Source: JAEUIE01 sp047602475 (lineage in GTDB: Bacteria > Planctomycetota > Planctomycetia > Gemmatales > HRBIN36). Taken from it: a stretch of 64,000 nucleotides of DNA. The translations under genes were made by a program, and so were the position numbers. The stretch covers positions 62,001-126,000 of the forward strand of contig JASGHE010000007.1 of NCBI GenBank assembly GCA_047602475.1, written 5' to 3'. Under the pieces are notes generated by a model. The model did no database searches. It was not told the DNA's origin and saw only the letters and a program-made list of their open reading frames with translations. Shown piece after piece: positions 14,835 to 23,300 of this stretch (within the stretch, counting starts at the first letter, position 1; each line of letters begins with the position of its first letter).

Positions 14835-16380
14835 CCGTTTACCGAATGAGAACAGAGTACTTCTGTTAGCCCCCACAGCGAAGGACGCTTCTGCCAGCGC
14901 GGATTTGTTACAGAAGAGCGGCCTTCGTTGTCACGTTTGCCGAAACCTCGTTGAGATTTGCGGAGAGTTCCAAAAAGGCGCAGGGCTCATTATTCTGCCT
15001 GAGGAAGCGATTCTGTTCGGGCGTGGCAAAGAGTTGACAACCTGTCTGAATACTCAGCCTTCCTGGTCGAATATTCCAGTGGTGGTGCTGACGGCTGCCG
15101 GGTCTGATTCCGCCATCAAAGTCAGGGCGATTCTTGAACTAGGGGACGTGACTCTGTTGAAACGTCCTTTAGAGGTGGTAACCCTGGTTAACGCTGTCAA
15201 GGCGGCCCTTCGTGATAGAGAACGACAGTACTTGATGCGAGACTATCTCATTGAGCGTAAATCCATGGAAGACGCTCTTCTGGAAGCTGATCGAAAGAAA
15301 GATGACTTCATCGCTCTACTTGCTCATGAATTACGAAATCCACTCGCCCCCATCCGGAACGGCCTGCAAGTGATGAGGTTGGCGGGGGGCGATGTGAACG
15401 CAGTCGCCAATGCACGAGCCATGATGGATCGCCAGCTTTCGCACATGGTTCGTCTGGTGGATGATTTGCTGGACGTCTCTCGGATCAGACGCAATAAGAT
15501 GGAACTGCGAAAGGAACAGGTGTTACTCTCTGATGCTCTCAATGTAGCAGTTGAGACATCTAAACCGATCATTGAGGCAGCAGGTCACGATCTGCAAGTG
15601 GTGCTTCCTCCTGGTCCCGTATTCCTCAACGCCGATTTAACTCGGTTAGCCCAGGTATTCAGCAACCTGCTGACGAATAGCGCCAAGTATACCAAACCAG
15701 GAGGCCGTATCCGTTTATTCGCAGAACGTCGTACCGGCGAAGTGACAGTATCGGTTCAGGACAATGGCATCGGGATTCCTTCTGAAGCGATTAGCCACAT
15801 CTTTGATATGTTCAGCCAGGTAGATCGCACCATCGAACGAAGCACGGGAGGTCTTGGTATCGGGCTGGCACTTGTTAAAGGACTGGTTGAAATGCATGGC
15901 GGCACCGTGACGGCCGAAAGTGACAGCAAAGGAAGTATCTTTACGGTCAGGTTGCCGCTCAAAGAATTGAATCCAAAGTCAAACTCACATACTTCTTCGG
16001 ATAAGGGGCACGGCAGTCGTCGTGTTTTAGTAGTCGATGACAATCGAGATGGGGCAGACAGCCTTGCCATGATGCTCAATCTTCTGGGAGATGAGATTCG
16101 CACCGCACATGATGGCATCGAGGCGATTGAGGTCGCTGAGCGCTTTCGGCCGGAAGTCATTCTGATGGATGTCGGCATGCCACGCCTGAATGGGTTGGAA
16201 GCAACACGCCGCATCCGCGAAAAAGAATGGGGCAAGGCGATCACCATCATCGCTCTTACTGGCTGGGGGCAGGACAGTGATCGAGAAAAGTCAAAAGAAG
16301 CAGGATGCAATGGACATCTTGTGAAGCCAGTACATCTGCCTGATTTGCAGAAAGCATTTGGTGCTTGGCATGAACCTTGA
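14827..16380 (+). CDS. Hybrid histidine kinase, partner of the KaiC-like protein
   Basis: A 517-residue soluble kinase with an N-terminal degenerate receiver (about 10-130), a HisKA domain with His167 in LLAHELRNPLAPIRN, and HATPase_c motifs NLLTNSAKYTKPGG, DNGIGIP and GLGIGLALVKGL. A C-terminal receiver (about 395-515) has the acidic pair VDDNRDG, phosphoacceptor Asp448 in ILMDVGMPRLNG and the Lys of LVKPV. No membrane span or sensory domain is present, so the KaiC-like ATPase encoded with it probably supplies the input. The output partner is not in the cluster. Confidence 0.9.
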   Translation: MPDRLPNENRVLLLAPTAKDASASADLLQKSGLRCHVCRNLVEICGEFQKGAGLIILPEEAILFGRGKELTTCLNTQPSWSNIPVVVLTAAGSDSAIKVRAILELGDVTLLKRPLEVVTLVNAVKAALRDRERQYLMRDYLIERKSMEDALLEADRKKDDFIALLAHELRNPLAPIRNGLQVMRLAGGDVNAVANARAMMDRQLSHMVRLVDDLLDVSRIRRNKMELRKEQVLLSDALNVAVETSKPIIEAAGHDLQVVLPPGPVFLNADLTRLAQVFSNLLTNSAKYTKPGGRIRLFAERRTGEVTVSVQDNGIGIPSEAISHIFDMFSQVDRTIERSTGGLGIGLALVKGLVEMHGGTVTAESDSKGSIFTVRLPLKELNPKSNSHTSSDKGHGSRRVLVVDDNRDGADSLAMMLNLLGDEIRTAHDGIEAIEVAERFRPEVILMDVGMPRLNGLEATRRIREKEWGKAITIIALTGWGQDSDREKSKEAGCNGHLVKPVHLPDLQKAFGAWHEP

Positions 16381-16399
16381 TGCACGGTGAGCTGATCCA

Positions 16400-16540
16400 G
16401 TTTACGCTAACCAGGTCGATGAGGTTGCGTTGTACCATTCCTGTTCCGCATAGGTAGTGTTCCACATCGGTAACCTGCTTGAAGTCACTGTGGTATTCTT
16501 CGATCTTCCAATTTGGTACAGCCAAACCCAGCAGATACAT
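16400..16540 (-). pseudogene. C-terminal remnant of a DDE transposase
   Basis: A frame of about 47 residues reads VPNWKIEEYHSDFKQVTDVE and then HYLCGTGMVQRNLIDLV. This matches the conserved end of IS4/IS701-like transposases (R/W-x-IEE-(F/Y)-H-x-x-x-KQ-x-TGVE, then QRNH). Both flanks lack homology and the catalytic part is gone. The rest of 16381-16657 holds nothing else. Confidence 0.5.
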
Positions 16541-16667
16541 GTTGCGAATCCAGTAAGACGACGCTCAGGAATACATGGGGAACAGTAGTCAGAGGATTGT
16601 TTGTGGCGATAGGAACATGAACACAACGGGGCAACGCGAGGTTACCCCGCTGTGCTGCTATCTGAAG

Positions 16668-16975
16668 TTAAGGCTTCTTGGTCTTGGAAGCATCCACCTT
16701 GGTAACAACCATGGTGTCGCCTTTTTCTCTCGCGTGACCTTCACCCAACAGTCCTTGGTCAGATCATCGAGCTTGCACGTCGCGCCATCGCAGGTGATGG
16801 TCGCATCGCTGGGCACCATGTGGCTGTGCTCGTTCTTGCCGTTCATATCTGTCATGGTGAGCTTACCGTTCGAGACACTGACGACTTTTCCTTTATGCAC
16901 CTCTTCGGCACGGGCAGCTGAGGTTGCCCACACCAGGGCCAGCAAGGCGGCAAATAGGCCTATTGTTCGTTTCAT
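16668..16975 (-). pseudogene. Small secreted protein, frameshifted at a homopolymer
   Basis: ATG 16975 opens a signal peptide (MKRTIGLFAALLALVWATSAARA) and a beta-rich domain (HKGKVVSVSNGKLTMTDMNG; DATITCDGATCKLDDLTKD). After VTREKK the zero frame runs on to 16658 with unrelated sequence. One frame over it continues GDTMVVTKVDASKTKKP to a stop at 16668. A single A is missing in the run complementary to T16722-16726. The restored protein of about 102 residues matches a secreted planctomycete family with a DUF5666-like fold. It has a sigma-54 site. Confidence 0.7.
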
Positions 16976-17056
16976 TTTCTGTCTCCTACTCCGAGTTCAC
17001 TTCCACGACCAATTCCGCTTCTCTACTCGATGAAGCAAGTCGTGAAAGACTCTTCA

Positions 17057-17072
17057 GGCAACCAGCATGCCG
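17057..17072 (-). promoter_or_regulatory. Sigma-54 promoter of the secreted-protein gene
   Basis: The minus strand reads CGGCATGCTGGTTGCC: correct GG-GC spacing, with C instead of A/T at the last position. It lies 81 bp before ATG 16975. Confidence 0.5.
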
Positions 17073-17126
17073 AGGCTGGTGGATCTGTGTCCCACGGCTG
17101 GTGCTGGTTACCAAGCCGCATTCTCT

Positions 17127-17144
17127 GTCAGAGCTAGCTCTGAC
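17127..17144. promoter_or_regulatory. Perfect 18-bp palindrome between divergent sigma-54 promoters
   Basis: GTCAGAGCTAGCTCTGAC is its own reverse complement and overlaps a second small palindrome, CTCTGTCAGAG. Its centre is about 70 bp upstream of the minus-strand promoter and about 110 bp upstream of the plus-strand one, the usual distance for an enhancer bound by an NtrC-type activator. Confidence 0.5.
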
Positions 17145-17236
17145 TAGGCATGTATTTTCCACCTAAAGCGAAGATTGCTGCTCATTTCGTTCAGAATGGA
17201 GAGTGAGATTGCCTAATGTCAAAGTCTTGTCATGCC

Positions 17237-17252
17237 CGGCACTGAGTTTGCT
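17237..17252 (+). promoter_or_regulatory. Sigma-54 promoter of the ferritin operon
   Basis: CGGCACTGAGTTTGCT matches the -24/-12 consensus and ends 47 bp before ATG 17300. The 16976-17299 gap is filled by this, the palindrome and the opposite promoter. Confidence 0.7.
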
Positions 17253-17299
17253 TCACTACCCAAGGTGCTAAACCATTACTTCTCCTGTAGGAACGCATC

Positions 17300-17812
17300 A
17301 TGCTAAATAAGCCTGTCCAAGCCGTCGCCACATCGCCTGAAGAGCTGGTGGAACACAATGGCATAAAGACCCGTGAGGAACTGATCGAGGTTCTCAATCA
17401 GGATCTATCGCGGGAATACCAGGCCATCATTGCCTACATCGTCTATTCTCAGGCGATTAAAGGGGCGAAGTATATGGCCATTGCCAGCGAACTCGAAAAG
17501 CATGCCCACGAAGAATTGGCCCACGCTCTGATCATTGCCAAGCAGGTGGATTATTTGGGGGGCATGCCGACCGTAACTCCGCAGCATGTCAAGACTTCCA
17601 AGGAAGCAGAGCAAATGTTGCTCTACGACATGGAGAACGAGAACGTGACGGTCAGAAACTATCGTGAGCGTGTTCGGCAATGCGAAGCTCTCGGCGAGTT
17701 TGCGATGGCGGAACAGATACGAGATATCCTGGTCAGCGAACAGGAGCACCAGATCGATCTAGCCATGGCCCTGGGTAAGGATGTCAACGAATTGGCACAT
17801 CTGGGGCAATAG
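17300..17812 (+). CDS. Ferritin-like (Dps/bacterioferritin type) protein
   Basis: A 170-residue four-helix-bundle protein. Candidate di-iron ligands are Glu39 in LSREYQAIIAY, Glu72 and His75 in HEELAHAL, and Glu/His in LVSEQEHQIDL. It lacks the Met-haem ligand context of classical bacterioferritin and fits the ferritin-like stress proteins found in such clusters. It should bind and oxidise iron in the cytoplasm. It is first in a likely operon (17300, 17846, 18106), with a sigma-54 promoter directly upstream. Confidence 0.85.
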   Translation: MLNKPVQAVATSPEELVEHNGIKTREELIEVLNQDLSREYQAIIAYIVYSQAIKGAKYMAIASELEKHAHEELAHALIIAKQVDYLGGMPTVTPQHVKTSKEAEQMLLYDMENENVTVRNYRERVRQCEALGEFAMAEQIRDILVSEQEHQIDLAMALGKDVNELAHLGQ

Positions 17813-17845
17813 ACATTCCAAAGTCACTTTCTAAAGGAGTTGATC

Positions 17846-18055
17846 ATGAAGAAGCCACAAAACCAAAAACGGAGTCAACGCCATCACCAGCAGACAAAGC
17901 AGACTCAATCGGTACCGAGACAGACAGACGCGGATCAAAAGCATGTCGAGGAACTGCCGACTGTCGAATGGGGCGATCGAATCCATTCGGGCAAGTCTAT
18001 CGCGCGAGGGGGTAAAGAAGACGGCTTTGTGCCTGGGGCTATGCCTGCCAAGTGA
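17846..18055 (+). CDS. Small hydrophilic protein, unknown function
   Basis: 69 residues, very rich in Gln, Lys, Arg and His at the start (KKPQNQKRSQRHHQQTKQTQ), then ELPTVEWGDRIHSGKSIARG. Probably disordered. AAAGGAG stands 7 nt before ATG 17846. It lies 33 bp after the ferritin-like gene and so is probably in the same transcript. Confidence 0.6.
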   Translation: MKKPQNQKRSQRHHQQTKQTQSVPRQTDADQKHVEELPTVEWGDRIHSGKSIARGGKEDGFVPGAMPAK

Positions 18056-18105
18056 GCGTATGTGCTGATCGTGGCACATCTTTTGTCCTGCCAGGGAGGA
18101 ATACG

Positions 18106-18640
18106 ATGTCTGATAAATCCCCGACTAAAATGATTACCGCTGTCTTCTCTGATCGGGATCATGCTATTCGAGCTTACGACTGGCTGCGCTCACATGGTTA
18201 CACCATCGACGAGATCAGCGTGCTGATGTCTGATAAAACAGCGCCTCTGTTTCATGCCATTGAAAACGAGGACAAAGTAGAACAACGACCGTTGCCTGCT
18301 CCGGGGGCGCAAACCACCGGAGCTGTCGGGGCTACAGTCGGTGCCGGCCTGACGGGTGCCCTCGCTGCCGGTGTGGGACTCGCCTTTATGGGGGTATCCA
18401 TCATTGCCGGTGGCCCACTAGGCATGGCCCTGGCAGCCAGCATTCCTGGTGCGATGGTAGGCGGCCTGCTGGGCGGCTTGATCGGCTACGGGTTTCCCGA
18501 AAAGAGGCGCTAAGGAATATGAGGAGTTGCTGCGCCACGGAGGGGTAGCCATCGGAGTTGTTCCCAAGACCACTGACGAGTGTCAACTGCTCCATCGGAA
18601 GTTTGAAGAACTGCATGGCAAGAATGTAATCAAGGTTTGA
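18106..18640 (+). pseudogene. Glycine-zipper general stress protein, frameshifted near its end
   Basis: ATG 18106 (GGGAGG upstream) opens TKMITAVFSDRDHAIRAYDW, the alpha/beta N-domain of YflT/low-temperature-induced stress proteins. A long glycine zipper follows (VGATVGAGLTGALAAGVGLA onward), then a stop at 18513. The family's C-terminal segment (EYEELLRHGGVAIGVVPK, then LHRKFEELHGKNVIKV) continues in another frame to TGA 18638-18640. A net extra base lies at about 18497-18506. The restored length is 177 residues. It is third in the ferritin operon. Confidence 0.7.
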
Positions 18641-18724
18641 GAATCTAGAACCAGGGCAGAGTATCGCTTAATCGCAGGGCCAAGCCAAAGTACAGGCATG
18701 ACCCTGTCACTTTGAACAGAGAAC

Positions 18725-19903
18725 TTATGCGGCATTCTCATTGATGCTGTTTCCCAAGATAATTTGATGCTCCAGGCCATCGTCCACTAAGGTAATCCAA
18801 TCGTCATCCACTGGTCTGCCATCGAGTTGAAGTACATTGGTGCTCTTGGCGGATCGATCCACATGAATGTGGTAGACCGTATTGTCCCGGTAGCGATAGG
18901 TGATGCGGAAGGAATGCCAGTGTGAGGGGATGGCGGGAACCATCTGTAGCCGATTGCCCCTGAGGCGAAAACCGAGAATCTCTTCGAGACCTACCCGGTA
19001 GTACCACGAGGCTGATCCGGTGTACCAGGTCCACCCAACATGACCCACATGCTGGGGATGGTCATACACATCAGCAGCGATGACATAAGGCTCGCCACGA
19101 TAATTCTGCACCGCTTCGGAGTCCTGAGTCAAACTGATGGGACTGATCATTTCGTAAACCTGCCAGGCTTCCTGAGTGCGGCCCATGCGGATGAGAGCCT
19201 GAACAACCCAGCAGGCAGCGTGGGTATATTGTCCGCCGTTCTCTCGAATGCCAGGCAAGTAGCCTTTGATATAGCCCGGTTCCAGCGGGCCAGTGTCAAA
19301 CGGTGGGGTGAAGAGTTGCACCAGTTGTTTGTCAGGATGCACTAGACGTTGCATCACTTCATTCATGGCCAGATTCGTTCGCTCGGGATCAGCCATGGCG
19401 GACAATACAGCCCATGATTGGGCTATGGAATCTATCTGGCATGCTTCATTAGTGTGCGATCCCAAGGGCGTACCGTCGTCAAAGTAGGCTCGGCGATACC
19501 AACTGCCATCGTAGCCATGCGTTTCGACTGCATCGCGCAGTTGAGCGGCTCTTGTCAGGCATTGTTGAGCATAGGCAGGATCACCGTGAGCCGAGGCAAG
19601 CTCCGCAAACCGACTCAAGCCACAGATTTGAAACCAGGCGACCCAGATGCTTTCCCCTTTGCCTTCGATGCCCACGCGGTTCATGCCATCGTTCCAGTCG
19701 CCACAACCCATCAGAGGCAAACCATGAATACCGAGTTTCCAGCCATGCTTGAAGGTCGCACACACAGTGTTCGTAAAGCGACGCTGAAGTTTCCGAGATC
19801 GTGGCCGGGCCATAGCGTTCATGCACCCCGTCGGGAAGCGGCTCGGCGATGAGGAAGGGAACAATTTCGTCGAGAACACCAAGGTCCCCTGTAATCTCGA
19901 CAT
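18725..19903 (-). CDS. ndvB: Cyclic beta-glucan synthase, C-terminal fragment (GH94 catalytic end)
   Basis: Third piece of the gene that starts at 26859. True homology begins at about 19766 with KHGWKLGIHGLPLMGCGDWN; the first about 45 residues of this frame are out-of-frame. It carries the GH94 motif GDWNDGMN, whose Asp is the expected general acid. It continues through the (alpha/alpha)6 barrel (YTHAACWVVQALIRMG; YTGSASWYYRVGLEEILGF) to a beta-rich end. The break from the middle piece lies at the GTGTGTG-type stretch 19755-19766 and needs one base removed. Confidence 0.8.
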   Translation of the reverse strand: MSRLQGTLVFSTKLFPSSSPSRFPTGCMNAMARPRSRKLQRRFTNTVCATFKHGWKLGIHGLPLMGCGDWNDGMNRVGIEGKGESIWVAWFQICGLSRFAELASAHGDPAYAQQCLTRAAQLRDAVETHGYDGSWYRRAYFDDGTPLGSHTNEACQIDSIAQSWAVLSAMADPERTNLAMNEVMQRLVHPDKQLVQLFTPPFDTGPLEPGYIKGYLPGIRENGGQYTHAACWVVQALIRMGRTQEAWQVYEMISPISLTQDSEAVQNYRGEPYVIAADVYDHPQHVGHVGWTWYTGSASWYYRVGLEEILGFRLRGNRLQMVPAIPSHWHSFRITYRYRDNTVYHIHVDRSAKSTNVLQLDGRPVDDDWITLVDDGLEHQIILGNSINENAA

Positions 19904-20363
19904 AGTGGGCTGTCACAAAAGGCAACCACAGGAAGTCGTCACTGAATTGCGTACGAACGCCGAATCCCCGAGGTTCATGCCACCAGTGCTGAACATCGCC
20001 CTCGAGAAACTGCCGGCTAGCAGCCTTCAGCAAATGTGCCCTCACCAATTCAGGCTTGCTGTAGACCAAAGCCATCGCATCCTGGAGTTGATCACGGAAG
20101 CCAAACGCTCCGCCCGACTGATAGAACGCCGATCGCCCCCACATCCGGCAACTCAAGACCTGATAGAGCAGCCAGTGATTCATCATGAGGTCGAACCAGG
20201 GATCTGGCGTGAGCACTTGCAAACGGTCTTCCAGACGATCCCAGACGGTGACCATCTGTTGCATGGCAGCTTCCGCGGCAGGTTCGGGCAGATAGCGGTC
20301 AATCAGCTCATGTGCCATCTGGACGTTAGCCCCCTGCCCCAAAAGGAAGACGATAGTCTTCAA
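19581..20363 (-). CDS. ndvB: Cyclic beta-glucan synthase, middle fragment (start of GH94 barrel)
   Basis: Second piece of the gene. It reads KTIVFLLGQGANVQMAHELI and then WLLYQVLSCRMWGRSAFYQS, GAFGFRDQLQDAMAL, LPFVTAHYVEITGD: standard cyclic-glucan synthase/cellobiose-phosphorylase barrel sequence. It is joined to the large upstream piece by an extra G at 20422-20424 and to the C-terminal piece near 19760. After about 19766 this frame is meaningless. Confidence 0.8.
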   Translation of the reverse strand: MKTIVFLLGQGANVQMAHELIDRYLPEPAAEAAMQQMVTVWDRLEDRLQVLTPDPWFDLMMNHWLLYQVLSCRMWGRSAFYQSGGAFGFRDQLQDAMALVYSKPELVRAHLLKAASRQFLEGDVQHWWHEPRGFGVRTQFSDDFLWLPFVTAHYVEITGDLGVLDEIVPFLIAEPLPDGVHERYGPATISETSASLYEHCVCDLQAWLETRYSWFASDGLWRLERWHEPRGHRRQRGKHLGRLVSNLWLESVCGACLGSR

Positions 20364-23300
20364 TTCGTTCGGTTGTATGGTGATCTCGCCTCGCAGAGCT
20401 GTGCAGGGATCCCACCCAGCGCCCTACTTGACCGGAGAGTTTGTCTTGCCTAAGCCCGCCTGGATCAGCGAGTGAATGGTTACGGCCCAGGAACTCGGCA
20501 CGATTGCCAGTGCTGGTCAAGTTCTCCAGATTCGTAGCCGCGAATGCTATGCCCTCTGGATAGTCAGGGTTATAGGCGTTTCGAGCAAACATCGCTTTGT
20601 TCGATGGTCCATCTAAGAAAGTCACCACATGAGGCAGAGTCACCCCTCGATGCGTGCCCAGCACCCATTCGACGTAGTAGGTAATCGCCAGACGCACCGG
20701 CTTGCTCCCGCGGTTTCGCAATTTCAGTGTGGAGATCTTCACCGGATCGTGTTCCGGCATGGCTAGCGTCAGATCGTGACTGATATCGTTGACGATGCGC
20801 TGAAACGAGGTATATCCCTGCCCATGACTGACCGTTACTTCTCCGTCATCTCGAATCGGCAAGGGAGTGGGGTTCCACTGGGCCCCGGTCGCCAGGTCTT
20901 GCAGGTAGATCGCTTCACCGGGCGGATCGGCGATGGGATCGTTGCTCCAGGGCGTCAGCCGGTTGAGTTGACTATTGCCAACCCAGGAAAAGCCGCCGCC
21001 GGAATCGGTGATGAGGAACCCCCCGGCTGGATTAGCCACGACGTTTGACCAGGGAAGTGGCGGAATCTTCTCGCCAACATTGGGCTTGATAACGTACTCC
21101 AGCTCATCTGCGGAAAAGCCCCCGTAGGTATTCGGCAATGCACTGATAGTGTTCTGAACAAGAGGCGTGAATCGAGAGGCCACGCTTCGATGAGGCCTGG
21201 TCGTCATAGGTGGATTTGGTGAAAAGAGAGGATTGGCACCCTGGAGATGTATGGGGCCGGCACGATCATCAACAACAATCTGGGCACAACTCAGAAGCAG
21301 CGTGCGATCCGCTTCCGGCATCTGGCCGCCTTTGCGTACAAAAATACCTGCTGGCTTATCCAGCCAGTCGCCCATGCCGATGGAACGCACCTGATTGACA
21401 GCCTCGGTGAAGGATTCGTCGTAGTAACCCCCCGCGTTTTCGCAAAGCACCAGTAGCTCGGCACGCAGCCCCTTCTTTCGCCAGTATTCATGGGCCTGGA
21501 GCATCTGCTTCAAATGACCCATTCCCGAAAGGCCATGGAGACGAATGACGGCGAGCGGCAGATCGCCCGAGATACCATAACTCCAGAGGCCGGATTGCCC
21601 CAACGTATTGGCAGCGATGATTTCTGCGGGTGAACGTAGCGGGCCTACCGGGAAGAGCAAATGACCAGCCAGCTTTTGAAAGAGATGCACATCATCCGCT
21701 TCCAGGTGTGCATGTTGAAGATCGATGCGTGTATGTGCCCAGGCCAGTTCAAAACCACGATGCACCGCAGGGAGTGCATGGAACCGATCAGCCAGAGCCA
21801 GGGCCGCTTCACGACTTTCGGCGTAGCCGGTGGTATAGGCGAGAACAGCCCGTTCCCCGGGACGTATTTTCAGGCTGCGCCGGATGGAAAAGATGGGGTC
21901 GAGCACAGCGCCAGTTGAGCCAGAGAGATGCCTGCTCGAAGGCTCCATTGCGAGGGGATCGGAAACATCGCGCCGCCGGCCTAGAAACTTACCTCGATCG
22001 GTCTCATACGAAATGGAACCGGGGCGATCTTCCACGGCCAGCACATGCACTGCCCAGACAGGTTTCTGCTCGGGAGAGCGAGGCCGACGGCGACATAACA
22101 ACGCTGTATACTGCGGCAACCATTCCGTTTCCAGGAACAGCTTCCCGAACGCCGGGTGAGCCTGGTCCTCGGCAGTGGTTCCCAGAACCACCTCTGCATA
22201 ACTCGTCACATCCAGATGCTTTGACCTTCTTCCCAGATTCATCAAAGTGATGCGCCGGATCTCAACATCGGTATCGGGCACTACCGTGACTTCCATCAAA
22301 GTATCGACATCCTCGTCTCTTCGATGAAAGTCGGCCTTATCAACGGCATAAATCACTTCAAACTCATCGGCATGCTTGATGACCGGTTGATGCGTCGTGG
22401 ACCACAGCGTGCCCTCCCGACGGTTCCTCAGATAAATAAACGTGCCGAGACGATCCGAAGTGGGATTTGCTCTCCATCGTGTGATATCGAGATGTTCCAG
22501 ACGGCTGAATCCGGTGCCGGCATTGGTGACCATGACGGAATACCGCCCGTTCGAGATCAAATGCGTGCGGGGTGACGGCGTATCTGCTGTCACAATCCGG
22601 CGTCGAGATTGCACAGGATTTTCAGAAACCTGCTGCTCGACGTCATTGGCCTCGGTGGGAAGAACCGGGGCGTCGTGGGGAACCCGTTCTTCCAGAAGCA
22701 GCTCGGCAGAACGAACAGCTGGCTCGGCATGCAACCACGAACGGATCATTCCCTGCCGCAAGCAGTTGGCGATGGACAACAGGCCCATCCCCTGATGATG
22801 TGCCATATAGGTGCGAATGACCTCCTTGCTGCTGCCGGGAGATATCCGATTCGAGGTGTAATCGATTGCTTCGTAGTAACCATATTCCCCCTCGCCGCCC
22901 TCTCTGGTAATGCGTCTGAGGTTGGCGATGGCTTCACGGGGGGCGACATCAACGGCCAGGAGCGTTGCGTAAGGCGCAATCACCCGATCCCGGCTCAGAC
23001 CCCGTTTCAAGCCAAGCTTGGGCACACCAAACGATTGATACTGATACTGCTGCGAATCATCGAAAGCATAGTAAGCCGATTCGGAAATACCCCAGGGCAG
23101 GTTGATCTCTTGACCATAGGCCCTTTGTCGCTCGACAGCAGCCTGCTGCGCCTGTTCGAGAAGAATTCCAGGAGTGACTGGAAGCAGGAGGCGGGGCATC
23201 AGGTATTCAAACATCGTCCCGCCCCAGGAAACCAGCCCGGTGAAACGCCCCACCTGTGTGAACATTCTTCCAAGATGGAACCAGTGCTTGCGCGGCACTT

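Noticed and set aside
21630..22250. Long plus-strand frames opposite the glucan synthase
   Set aside because: Shadows of a strongly coding minus strand; Arg/Pro/Gly-rich with no domain.
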